Source of the DNA: an uncultured Alphaproteobacteria bacterium
GTDB taxonomy: Bacteria > Pseudomonadota > Alphaproteobacteria > CAAHEQ01 > UBA3637
Assembly (NCBI GenBank): GCA_944391545.1
Contig: CALXTZ010000012.1
Location: 1-19,890, forward strand
DNA: 19,890 bases
Reading direction: 5' to 3'
This document shows, piece by piece, positions 1-7,250 of this stretch (positions within the stretch are counted from its first letter, which is position 1; each line of letters begins with the position of its first letter). The notes under the pieces are model-generated. The model saw only the letters and a list, made by a program, of their open reading frames with translations. It was not told where the DNA came from and made no database searches. Both the position numbers and the translations under genes were made by a program.

Positions 1-30
1 ACCAAAAGGCAACCTTTTTATTTGTCATCA

Positions 31-70
31 ACGGGTCGCCCGTGCGCCCGGAGAATTCCGGGCGACCCGT
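31..70. repeat. Palindromic unit P1, copy 1
   Basis: The 12-base arms ACGGGTCGCCCG (31-42) and CGGGCGACCCGT (59-70) pair perfectly. An inner palindrome around GAATTC (about 47-62) gives an alternative fold. Positions 47-79 recur exactly, inverted, at 19762-19794, and weaker similarity runs on to about position 115. No T-tract follows directly, so this is less terminator-like than the other units. Confidence 0.85.
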
Positions 71-130
71 TGGGATAGGGCGAAATAGGGATGCGGCGCG
101 GCGTGTGGAGGGCTCGGAAGGAGAAAAGGA

Positions 131-171
131 AAACGCTTGCCCGAAATTCTTCGGGCGGCGGGCAAGCGTTT
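131..171. repeat. Palindromic unit P2, copy 1
   Basis: The arms AAACGCTTGCCC (131-142) and GGGCAAGCGTTT (160-171) are perfect complements. Inside them CCCGAA and TTCGGG form a nested hairpin. The whole unit recurs inverted at 8232-8272 with one mismatch. A run of T on the minus strand (complement of the A-rich bases just left of 131) would let it act as a leftward terminator. Confidence 0.85.
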
Positions 172-238
172 CAGGGAAACAGGTCAGGAAAAACGGGACA
201 GAATGGAAAGTGGGAACGTTGGGAAAGACGAAAAGGAA

Positions 239-278
239 AAAGGGGCCGCCGCTCGCCGAACATTTCGGCGGCCCCTTT
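239..278 (+). terminator. Palindromic unit P3, copy 1, terminator-like
   Basis: The arms AAAGGGGCCGCC (239-250) and GGCGGCCCCTTT (267-278) enclose an inner GCCGAA/TTCGGC pair and are followed by TAATAA. The same hairpin lies just after thrS at 8642-8679 in the opposite orientation. On the + strand this copy could end a transcript entering from left of the window. Confidence 0.6.
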
Positions 279-308
279 AATAACGCCACAATGAAAAATG
301 GCCTTCTT

Positions 309-365
309 GTGCGCACCATATTTTTAAGGTCATTCGTTGGGAAAAAGAAGATGCTACCCGACCCC
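309..365 (+). repeat. Dispersed repeat unit, inverted partner at 8562-8618
   Basis: These 57 bases match the reverse complement of 8562-8618 with four mismatches. A 36-base core (319-354 versus 8573-8608) is identical. In both places the unit lies beside a P3 hairpin, on the same side, so the two loci share a P3-plus-unit block rather than a single palindrome. Confidence 0.9.
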
Positions 366-640
366 TTTTGAGCCGTTCCCGTTGAAAAAGAGAAATAAGG
401 TCACCCGTTGGGGAAATGGAATGAAAAAAAGGAGTCTCGCTCGTTTAGAAAATAGGCGTGTTGCCGACCCGCCGGAAAAGGAGGCGGGATAACAAATGGA
501 CGTTTGCCACCCGCATCTTGGATTTTCGGGAGAAATCGGCCGGAACATACACTTTCTTTCTGACACGTTGAAGAGGATCATGCTTTGTTCGACCTTACAG
601 ACTGACCTTTTTTATATAAACTTATATCAAAACGGCCTTT

Positions 641-1035
641 CAACTTAAATTCCCAAAATCAAGCCTCTTTTTTCATATATTGTTATATAAAACGGGGTTT
701 TGAATGATGAACCGCCGAAAGAAAAAATATCGCTCCGGGCACTCAAAGTTCCGAACACCCAAAGTTCCGGGCACCCCAAACAGGCGGGAAAACAAAAGAC
801 AGATCGCACGGACAATAAAAACGCGGGGCAAAACGCAAACAAGGACATAGAATCCTCAACAACCATTCGGGCAAACGCATCCGTAAACCACCAACCGATC
901 CGCATACAATCCGAAATCGAGCGGTCTTTTCTGATTTTCCGCCCCTCCTCCTTTCCGAGCCATTTTCCAAAAAAAGATTGACGGATGCGCGAAAAAGTCG
1001 CAAAATCCGCTTATCATCATGCAAAGGAGAATAAA
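641..1035. other. AT-rich then open intergenic stretch
   Basis: An AT-rich block at about 601-700 holds a degenerate 60-base tandem duplication: 601-644 aligns with 661-704, both with a T-run, ATATA/TATAT elements and AACGG. The rest, to 1035, has no confident gene. An ATG at 704 opens a 48-codon very basic frame ending at 850, but its ribosome site is weak and I see no family match. Longer overlapping frames (645-905 -, 700-981 +, 743-1024 -) look like chance. Confidence 0.45.
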
Positions 1036-1449
1036 GTGACGTTGCATCCGTTTATTAAAAATCATTTCAGAAGTTTATTTTTAGTCCTTTTGTTTCTGCT
1101 CGGCACGTTGCTGGTTTTCTTTTCGGTCGCCGGTTTGTTTGTTTTACCGATTTTATGGTGTGTTTTTGCCTGTTCTCACCGGTTCAGCGAGAAGCCGGTC
1201 ATTGTTTTCTTTGACAAAGCCTTTCAAATATCGGTCGGGCTTTATTTTGCCAGCTTGCTTTTCATGTTGATTTACACGCCCGAATGGGTCAAAAAAATCA
1301 GCATTTATTTAGAACGTTATTCGTTTTTCACGATTTTTTCGACAGGTTCTTTCATGTATGGCCGATTATTTGTGTCTTTTTTATTGTTTTCATTGGTTTT
1401 TATCGGCTTTATCATCATTTACCGGCGCCGGATTAAATCCCAAATTTAA
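1036..1449 (+). CDS. Small multi-pass membrane protein, unknown function
   Basis: I do not recognise the family. I chose the GTG at 1036 because an AAGGAG ribosome site sits 7 bases before it. An ATG at 985 is in frame but has no good site. The 138-residue product has a short N-terminal tail (VTLHPFIKNHF) and then hydrophobic segments that look like four membrane helices: roughly residues 13-35, 37-50, 62-80 and 105-128. It ends in a basic tail (YRRRIKSQI), which suggests a cytoplasmic C-terminus in the inner membrane. Its 3' end overlaps the convergent gene at 1390-1638 by 60 bases. There are no catalytic motifs, and function cannot be assigned from sequence or neighbours. Confidence 0.6.
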   Translation: MTLHPFIKNHFRSLFLVLLFLLGTLLVFFSVAGLFVLPILWCVFACSHRFSEKPVIVFFDKAFQISVGLYFASLLFMLIYTPEWVKKISIYLERYSFFTIFSTGSFMYGRLFVSFLLFSLVFIGFIIIYRRRIKSQI

Positions 1450-1638
1450 TTGACGCTTATTCCGACGATTTTCCGAAAACACCGATGGCTTTGGTGGAAA
1501 TTGGCGAATAAACCGCGCCATTGCCCGCATTTTAGACACAGGCGTTCCGGGCGGGACTTCATTTTTTAAAAGCGCTTCATACAGCTTTTTCAGTTCCTGC
1601 GTTTGATAGGATTCAAACCATTCAGGTTCTTCGGCCAT
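1390..1638 (-). CDS. Small charged protein, unknown function
   Basis: The ATG at 1638 follows an AAGGA ribosome site about 9 bases upstream and begins 4 bases after the stop of the preceding gene, typical of an operon. The longer in-frame TTG start at 1677 would run into that gene. The product (82 residues) is soluble and charged. A likely helical middle part (LKKLYEALLKNEVPPGTP, then SKMRAMARFIRQF) loosely resembles the middle of the neighbouring 1643-1858 product, so the two may be diverged paralogues. The tail is low complexity and is encoded opposite the end of the convergent membrane-protein gene. I do not recognise the family. Confidence 0.6.
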   Translation of the reverse strand: MAEEPEWFESYQTQELKKLYEALLKNEVPPGTPVSKMRAMARFIRQFPPKPSVFSENRRNKRQLNLGFNPAPVNDDKADKNQ

Positions 1639-1642
1639 GCCT

Positions 1643-1858
1643 TTATTCCTTTGCTTTTTCGCGGCGTTTTTTTTCAATTTGTGCTGCCGGTACAGCCGGT
1701 AAAATGACTTTTCGAGGATGCGCCGGCGTTGATGTCGTTCCGTAGTGTTCTTTTTTAATCATCTTGCTCATCACCCGCATGACTTTCGGCTGATCCGGCA
1801 CCTGTTCACCGGATTGAATCCGTTCCAAATGGCCGTGTAGTTTCTTTTTAACCAACAC
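1643..1858 (-). CDS. Small basic protein, unknown function
   Basis: The open frame extends up to an ATG at 1924, but that would overlap the upstream PRTase-like gene by 77 bases. I prefer the GTG at 1858, preceded by an AAGGG-like site and overlapping the upstream gene by 11 bases. The product is then 71 residues, strongly basic, with a helical core (VKKKLHGHLERIQSG, then VMRVMSKMIKK) and a lysine/arginine-rich C-terminus (EKKRREKAKE). The core resembles the neighbouring gene at 1390-1638. No family is recognised. Its position suggests a role linked to the PRTase-like protein, but that is inference only. Confidence 0.55.
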   Translation of the reverse strand: MLVKKKLHGHLERIQSGEQVPDQPKVMRVMSKMIKKEHYGTTSTPAHPRKVILPAVPAAQIEKKRREKAKE

Positions 1859-2762
1859 GAACCGCCCTTTTTTCTTCCAAAAGACGAAGGATGTTATCAC
1901 TTTTTCCAGTGGTAGTTTTATCATTTTTTCCCTCCAATCGCTGCATCATCGAACAAATTCGATCCAATTTCACCGATGCATTTAAATTTTGATTGACTTT
2001 AATCTCGTACAAACACCGCAGTTGATGGCGCATTAATCGTTGCTCGCGCACCGACACTGCTTTATATTTTTCAGCCAAAAACTGATACGTCAACGAAATG
2101 ACCTCACTTTTTGACAACTCTTGACCGAGTTTTTCCATATCCACCGAAATTCCCGCACGTGTAGCAATCTTTTGCAATTTTTGAATTTCCGATGTACTCG
2201 GCACAATGTCGTAATCCCCTTTGACGCCGAAAATCCCGGCAACCGGAATGCCGTTTTTTTCCAAAAAACGCCGAAAGCTGTTCACGGACGATCCGGTTGT
2301 CACGACATCTTCGACTAAAATCACTTGTTTTTGACCGTTGCCGACAACCGCTCTTAATTGATCAAAAAATCGCTTTTCATACGGTTCATACATGCGCGGT
2401 CGCATGAGACGATTACTGTTTTTAACCGATTTCATCATCGTTGCATGCAAAGACGCCACATATTCATCGCCAATTAAAAAAGATTGTTCTGTCACATCCG
2501 CCAAAAATTCAGCAAAAACCGGCGGAATTTGATTGCGCCGACTCGTTCCCGGAACGGAAATAAAAACAGTCGGCCGCCTTTGCGTTATCGCCAATGCTTG
2601 CCGCGTTTTGTCAAACGTCCACAGCTTTTGAATCAAATCAAAAGCCGCCTGTCGGTCGCCTTGCTTTGCGCGTAAAAACAACGGATCGACTAAAAGCGAA
2701 TCCGTGTGCTTTTTATCATAAATCATTAATCCGTCAATGGGGGCGTCTTTTTGTTTTTTCAT
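1848..2762 (-). CDS. Phosphoribosyltransferase-like protein
   Basis: The central part carries a classic PRPP-binding loop, VILVEDVVTTGSS (residues 147-159). It has two adjacent acidic residues after hydrophobic ones and then TTGSS, as in type I phosphoribosyltransferases. An upstream strand with VFISVPGTSRRN (67-78) may hold the pyrophosphate loop. The N-terminal ~60 residues and the C-terminal ~100, which are helical and charged, lie outside the core, so the 304-residue protein is larger than simple purine or pyrimidine PRTases and its substrate cannot be named. The ATG at 2762 has an AAGGTGG site; a weak inverted repeat (2769-2774 with 2792-2797) could mask part of it. The gene lies 52 bases after mutS and probably shares its transcript. 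It could instead be a PRTase-fold regulator rather than an enzyme. Confidence 0.8.
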   Translation of the reverse strand: MKKQKDAPIDGLMIYDKKHTDSLLVDPLFLRAKQGDRQAAFDLIQKLWTFDKTRQALAITQRRPTVFISVPGTSRRNQIPPVFAEFLADVTEQSFLIGDEYVASLHATMMKSVKNSNRLMRPRMYEPYEKRFFDQLRAVVGNGQKQVILVEDVVTTGSSVNSFRRFLEKNGIPVAGIFGVKGDYDIVPSTSEIQKLQKIATRAGISVDMEKLGQELSKSEVISLTYQFLAEKYKAVSVREQRLMRHQLRCLYEIKVNQNLNASVKLDRICSMMQRLEGKNDKTTTGKSDNILRLLEEKRAVRVG

Positions 2763-2814
2763 TTTCCACCTTGTCTTTTATGATACCAAAAACAAGGCAA
2801 ATCGTCAACCGATC

Positions 2815-5472
2815 TTATTCGCCGGCCAGCTCCTTTAACCGATAAAGCGCGTCCAATGCTTCTTTAGGCGACATCATGTCCGGATTGATAAACATCAGCT
2901 CTTTTTGAACCGGCGAAACAGACGGCTCTTCCTTTTCCAACACCGCCGAGAACAACGGTAAATCGTCCGCCAATGTTTGCGTCTTGACCTTTTTGTTTTC
3001 CAAAGATTTTAAAATCTGTTCGGCCCGTTTAATCACAACCGCCGGTAATCCGGCCAGCTTCCCGACATGAATACCGTATGATTTGTCGACGGCACCGTCA
3101 CCGACCGCATGCAAAAAGACAACTTCATCCTGCCATTCTTTTATCAACATCGTGTGCAAGGACAAGTTTTCCAATTGATCCTTTAACGCCGTCAATTCAT
3201 GATAATGCGTCGCAAAAATCGTCCGGCATTGTGTTTTGTCATGCAGATATTCCACAACAGCCCACGCAATCGACAAGCCGTCAAACGTCGCCGTTCCGCG
3301 CCCGATTTCATCCAAAATCACCAAAGACCGATTCGTTGCCTGGTTTAAAATCGCCGCCGTTTCAACCATTTCAACCATGAATGTGGATTGACCGCGCGCT
3401 AAATCATCCGATGCACCGACCCGCGAAAAAACCTTGTCCACCACGCCGATATGCGCCGAACTTGCCGGCACGAAAGACCCCATTTGCGCCATAATCGCAA
3501 TTAAAGCATTTTGCCGCAAAAACGTACTTTTACCGGCCATGTTCGGCCCCGTCAACAACCATAACCGGCCTTTTTCTTCATCCAACCGACAATCATTGGG
3601 CGCAAAGGGAACCTGTGCTTCTTTCAAAGACGCCTCCACCACCGGATGACGCCCCTGTTGCACGTCAAAAGTCACAGAATAATCCACAACCGGTCGGCAA
3701 TAATTGTTTTGTACCGCTAATTCGCCCAAGCTTGACATCACGTCAAAAAAGGCCAACGCATACCCGGCGCGCCGAATACGCTCTGTCCACGCTTTCACCA
3801 TTTCCACCAATTGGTCAAAAATCCGCAGCTCAAACGTCAACATTTTGTCTTCGGCATCTTTCAGGCGGTTTTCCAAATTCATCAGCTCTTCCGTTGTAAA
3901 GCGAACCGTGCTCACCATTGTTTGCCGATGAATAAAGCCCATTTTCGGTTCCGACATTTTTTGCAAATACCGCGCCGGGACTTCAACAAAATACCCTAAA
4001 ATATTGTTGAAAGTGATTTTAAGGTTTTGAATGCCGGTCATGTTGATATATTTTGCCTGCATATCGGCCAATACTTTACGCGAATGGTCTTTTAAATACC
4101 TTAATTCATCCAGCCCGGCGTGATATCCTTTGGCCACAAAGTTACCGTCCCGCGCCAACAAAGGCAGTTCCCAGCGTAGCGCTTGTTGCAACGTATCCAC
4201 CAATTCATCCGGAAAGCCCATTTCATCCATGTAAAAACGAAGCGTTTCAGGCACCATCGCATGCGCGTACAACAACCGAAAATTCGGAATGATTTTAAGT
4301 GTGTCGCGAATAACGGCCAAATCCCGCGGGCCGCCGCGCCCGATAAGCAGTCGAGACAAAGCCCGGTCTAAATCCGGTAAGCCTTTTAACATGTCGCGCG
4401 CTTTTGTTCGAACTTCTCCGGCATTAACGAAAAAGTCAACACATTCTAACCGAGAATTGATTTCATCAACGTCTTTAATCGGTGCCGCCAAAAAATCAGC
4501 CAACAATCGCGCACCCGGATGCGTCATGGTTTTGTTCATGATTTGGAACAAACTTTTGCCGTTTCGGTCGCCGGACGAAGACTTAAACAATTCCAAACTG
4601 CGGCGCGTCGACGCGTCAATGCCCATCAATCGTTCTTCATTTAACCGAGTCGGTTGTTTTAAATTCGGCAGATTGCCCTTTTGGGTTAAAAAGATATATT
4701 CCAACAGCACGCCGGCCGCCGTCAACTCCGCCCGCGTGAACGCCCCGAAAGCTTCCAACGTATGCACGTCAAATGCTTTTTCCAACCGTTCTTTGCTGTT
4801 TAAGTAAGAAAACCGAACATTGGGCCAAACCGTTGTAATAAACCGGTACTCCATCAAAGGCTCTTCAAACGCTTCACTGCGATCCATCGTATCGGGCACA
4901 ATAATTTCCCCCGGATTTAACCTCTCCAACGTGGAAATAAACTCATTCGGCAAAACGGATTGCGTGAAAAAATCGCCAGTTGACATGTCTGCCCAAGCCA
5001 AACCGACGTGCGTCGCATCCTGAAAAGCCACCAACAAATAATTATGCTTATCAGATTCAAGCAACGTGTCTTCCGTTAACGTGCCGGGCGTAACCAATCG
5101 AATCACATCGCGGCGCACACAGCTTTTCTGTCCGCGCTTTTTAGCTTCCTCCGGCGATTCGACTTGCTCACAAATAGCAACTTTATAGCCCGATTTAACA
5201 AGCCTTGCTAAATACGATTCGTACGCATGAAACGGCACACCGCACATCGGAATGTCTTTGCCTTCGTGTTTGCCGCGCTTTGTTAAGGTAATATCCAAAG
5301 CCTTTGATGCCGTGACCGCATCCTCAAAAAACAACTCATAAAAATCACCCATCCGGTAAAATAACAAATAACCGGGGTGTTCCTGCTTCGTTTTCAAGTA
5401 TTGCGCCATCATCGGCGTTACTTTGCTTTCTTTTGTAACTTTTTCTGTTTGATTTGTCATGTTGTTTAACAT
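2815..5472 (-). CDS. mutS: DNA mismatch repair protein MutS
   Basis: This is a full-length MutS of 885 residues, the usual size. The N-terminal mismatch-reading motif GDFYELF gives the Phe-x-Glu pair F44/E46. The connector, core and clamp regions follow. The ABC-type ATPase has Walker A GPNMAGKST (642-650) and Walker B/signature LVILDEIGRGT (717-727), then the ATHYHEL switch (754-760). The C-terminus ends with the PKEALDALYRLKEL segment seen in many MutS proteins. It recognises mispaired bases and small loops after replication and recruits MutL. Two starts are possible, ATG at 5472 or ATG at 5460. Neither has a strong ribosome site, and I keep the longer. It diverges from the sensor kinase gene, with 45 bases between them. 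Confidence 0.98.
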   Translation of the reverse strand: MLNNMTNQTEKVTKESKVTPMMAQYLKTKQEHPGYLLFYRMGDFYELFFEDAVTASKALDITLTKRGKHEGKDIPMCGVPFHAYESYLARLVKSGYKVAICEQVESPEEAKKRGQKSCVRRDVIRLVTPGTLTEDTLLESDKHNYLLVAFQDATHVGLAWADMSTGDFFTQSVLPNEFISTLERLNPGEIIVPDTMDRSEAFEEPLMEYRFITTVWPNVRFSYLNSKERLEKAFDVHTLEAFGAFTRAELTAAGVLLEYIFLTQKGNLPNLKQPTRLNEERLMGIDASTRRSLELFKSSSGDRNGKSLFQIMNKTMTHPGARLLADFLAAPIKDVDEINSRLECVDFFVNAGEVRTKARDMLKGLPDLDRALSRLLIGRGGPRDLAVIRDTLKIIPNFRLLYAHAMVPETLRFYMDEMGFPDELVDTLQQALRWELPLLARDGNFVAKGYHAGLDELRYLKDHSRKVLADMQAKYINMTGIQNLKITFNNILGYFVEVPARYLQKMSEPKMGFIHRQTMVSTVRFTTEELMNLENRLKDAEDKMLTFELRIFDQLVEMVKAWTERIRRAGYALAFFDVMSSLGELAVQNNYCRPVVDYSVTFDVQQGRHPVVEASLKEAQVPFAPNDCRLDEEKGRLWLLTGPNMAGKSTFLRQNALIAIMAQMGSFVPASSAHIGVVDKVFSRVGASDDLARGQSTFMVEMVETAAILNQATNRSLVILDEIGRGTATFDGLSIAWAVVEYLHDKTQCRTIFATHYHELTALKDQLENLSLHTMLIKEWQDEVVFLHAVGDGAVDKSYGIHVGKLAGLPAVVIKRAEQILKSLENKKVKTQTLADDLPLFSAVLEKEEPSVSPVQKELMFINPDMMSPKEALDALYRLKELAGE

Positions 5473-5517
5473 AAACTAAAAGAAACCAAAAATCAACAAA
5501 GATGATATAAAAATAAT

Positions 5518-6948
5518 ATGGCAAAAAAAACAAAAAATACAAAAGAACTGGTATTTCCATCCTTTGACAGAGTTCTTTTATTCACTTTTCCGACAGGGAT
5601 TTCTCTTATTTTATTGGTAATTTTCGGGCAAATCAAACTGCAAGCCGCTTTCATCGGATTTTGTTTAGCGTTTGTGTTGACTTTTTTCCTGGCGCGCCCG
5701 TTTTTCAAAGAACTGGAACATTTGGTGAGCTATTTAAAATCCGAAGCATCCGGAACGCCGGCAGCCGAAGCGCCTCGATTTGTCAGCCGCCGACGGGAAA
5801 TCTTTAAGATTTTCGAATCATTTAATCAAATAAAAATGTCTTGGCTGGTGAAAAACAAACTGTTGGAAGCGCAAACCTTGTCAGACGGCGCGATTTTGGA
5901 AAACCTGCCCGACGCGCTGATTATGTTGAACGAAGACAGCGTCATTGTCAGCGCGAATCTGGCGGCGCGGCAAATGTTGGGCGGCGGCGCACCGTTTAAA
6001 AAGTTGGATGACGTTTTCCCCAAAGGCGCATTGATTTTAAAAACCAAAGCCGTTTTGTCCGGCGTTTCGGAACAAGAAACCGTTGAAACTGTCTTTAAAA
6101 AGCACAAAAAAACGCTTTATTTAAAGGCATTGATTGAAAAGCTGCCGAACATGACAAAAAACGGCGCGACGGCAGTGATGGTGTTGCAAGACATTACGGC
6201 TTTTAAAGTGTTGGAAAAAAGCCAGACGGCGTTCTTTGCCAATGCCAGCCATGAATTAAAAACGCCTTTGTCGGTTTTATCGGGTTTTATTGAAACGTTG
6301 CAGGGCCCGGCGAAAGACGACGCACAGGCGCAGGCTCAATTTTTGCCGATGATGGCCGAACAAACGCGGCACATGACCGATTTGGTGCAAGATTTGCTGG
6401 CTTTGTCTCGGATACAGTTGAACGAAGAAGCGCCCAAAGACGAAACGGTTTTGGTGTCCGAAGTGCTTAAATCCGTGATTCAGGGCTTGGAAACCAAAGC
6501 CAAAGCGCATCAAAAGAAAATTGTTTTGTCTTTGGTTCACGAATTACCGCCGATAAAAGGTCGATCGGGGGATTTTTTGCGGATTTTCCAAAATCTGATT
6601 GACAACGCGATTAAGTACGGTCGCGCGCGCAGCTCGATTACGGTGACGACTTTTTTGGAAAAGGGGGAACCCCAGATGAAAGACATCGACGGAAAGCCGG
6701 TTTTTATGACCGTACAGTGGCTAAAGGTGTCGGTGCATAACTTAGGCAACCCCATTCGCGAAGATGACATTCCACGGCTTTGCGAACGCTTTTTCAGGAT
6801 AGAACAAAAAGGCAAGTCCGTTCCCGGTACCGGATTGGGCTTGGCGATTACGTCTCAACTGATTGAACAATATGACGGGACGTTGACGGTTACCAGTTCT
6901 GCTCGGCAAGGAACGACCTTTACGGTTGCTCTGCCGATTGTGATTTAA
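5518..6948 (+). CDS. phoR: PhoR-like sensor histidine kinase
   Basis: This membrane sensor kinase of 476 residues belongs to the PhoR type. Two membrane helices (about 18-37 and 42-59) have almost no periplasmic loop between them. A PAS-like domain (about 122-230) comes next. The HisKA box ASHELKTPLSVLSGF has phospho-acceptor H245. The ATPase part has the N box FQNLIDNAIKY (357-367) and G2 box GTGLGL (437-442). The G1 box reads HNLGNPI (about 407-413) with Asn where Asp is usual; the same swap occurs in CusS-type kinases, so it need not be inactive. No phoU, pst or response-regulator gene is adjacent. A PhoB-type regulator lies near 17.4-18.1 kb, so pairing is inferred. Its stop codon is three bases from the first DnaA box of the putative origin. 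Confidence 0.88.
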   Translation: MAKKTKNTKELVFPSFDRVLLFTFPTGISLILLVIFGQIKLQAAFIGFCLAFVLTFFLARPFFKELEHLVSYLKSEASGTPAAEAPRFVSRRREIFKIFESFNQIKMSWLVKNKLLEAQTLSDGAILENLPDALIMLNEDSVIVSANLAARQMLGGGAPFKKLDDVFPKGALILKTKAVLSGVSEQETVETVFKKHKKTLYLKALIEKLPNMTKNGATAVMVLQDITAFKVLEKSQTAFFANASHELKTPLSVLSGFIETLQGPAKDDAQAQAQFLPMMAEQTRHMTDLVQDLLALSRIQLNEEAPKDETVLVSEVLKSVIQGLETKAKAHQKKIVLSLVHELPPIKGRSGDFLRIFQNLIDNAIKYGRARSSITVTTFLEKGEPQMKDIDGKPVFMTVQWLKVSVHNLGNPIREDDIPRLCERFFRIEQKGKSVPGTGLGLAITSQLIEQYDGTLTVTSSARQGTTFTVALPIVI

Positions 6949-7250
6949 AGTTATCCACAGGACCGCTTCCCTACTATTTATATAATAAAAATATAGTAGT
7001 AGTAGTATATCCCTGTGGATGATGTGGATATCTTTCAAAAAAGGGGTTATGCACCGTTTTGTCCACAGCTTGCCTTTTTATTTTCATCAGCGTACAATAG
7101 CATCACCGGCAGTTATCCCCGTTATCCACAGACCGGTTCCCAAAACAGAACGGCTTGTGGATGAAATTGGGGATGCGGTGTGCATGTTTTGGGATAAGTC
7201 TGGTAAAGGAGCGATTTAATGCAAAGTTATCCACACAATCCACAGGTTAT
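6949..7250. other. oriC: Putative chromosomal replication origin (oriC)
   Basis: Three perfect TTATCCACA 9-mers lie at 6951-6959, 7122-7130 and 7227-7235. One-mismatch forms occur at 7014-7022, 7023-7031, 7047-7055, 7059-7067 and 7156-7164, on both strands. An AT-rich core (6974-7010) contains four TAG triplets (6994-7005) followed by CCC and TGTGGAT. The opposite side has CTACTAT (6971-6977) next to a GC-rich block and the first perfect box. This matches the known layout of a DnaA box, GC-rich spacer, DnaA-trio and unwinding region. maf next to an origin is also common in Alphaproteobacteria. No GATC or GANTC methylation site was noticed inside. The call rests on motif density; strand-skew analysis was not possible here. 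Confidence 0.85.
6974..7010. other. AT-rich unwinding element with TAG trios
   Basis: This is almost pure A/T with four consecutive TAG triplets at 6994-7005 leading into the DnaA-like box at 7014. The left edge begins with the inverted form CTACTAT, so the element is roughly symmetric (CTACTAT at 6971-6977 pairs with ATAGTAG at 6993-6999). It is the natural candidate for initial strand opening in the origin. Confidence 0.7.

Larger units (their letters stand above)
1..640. repeat. Palindrome-repeat cluster A, no convincing gene
   Basis: This is a GC-rich stretch packed with strong inverted repeats: 31-70, 131-171 and 239-278. It also has a segment at 309-365 that recurs inverted at 8562-8618. 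The motif CGTTGGG or a close form recurs on the + strand, for example near 69, 334 and 409. The reading frames here (42-371 +, 354-581 -) give arginine- and glycine-rich or low-information proteins and change with the repeats, so I do not treat them as genes. The cluster is related to those at 8145-8714 and 19490-19890. Confidence 0.75.

Noticed and set aside
42..371. Open frame of 109 codons on + in cluster A
   Set aside because: It runs across three hairpins, is rich in Arg/Gly/Lys, and shares peptides with the unrelated frame at 19446-19865 (-) only because both lie on the same repeat.
700..981. Basic 93-codon frame, and a 48-codon frame 704-850
   Set aside because: They have no ribosome site, no recognisable family and low-complexity composition. 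The shorter frame stays possible but is too weak to list as a gene.
7019..7219. 66-codon frame ending at the maf start
   Set aside because: It lies across the DnaA-box array, has no ribosome site and no family resemblance.
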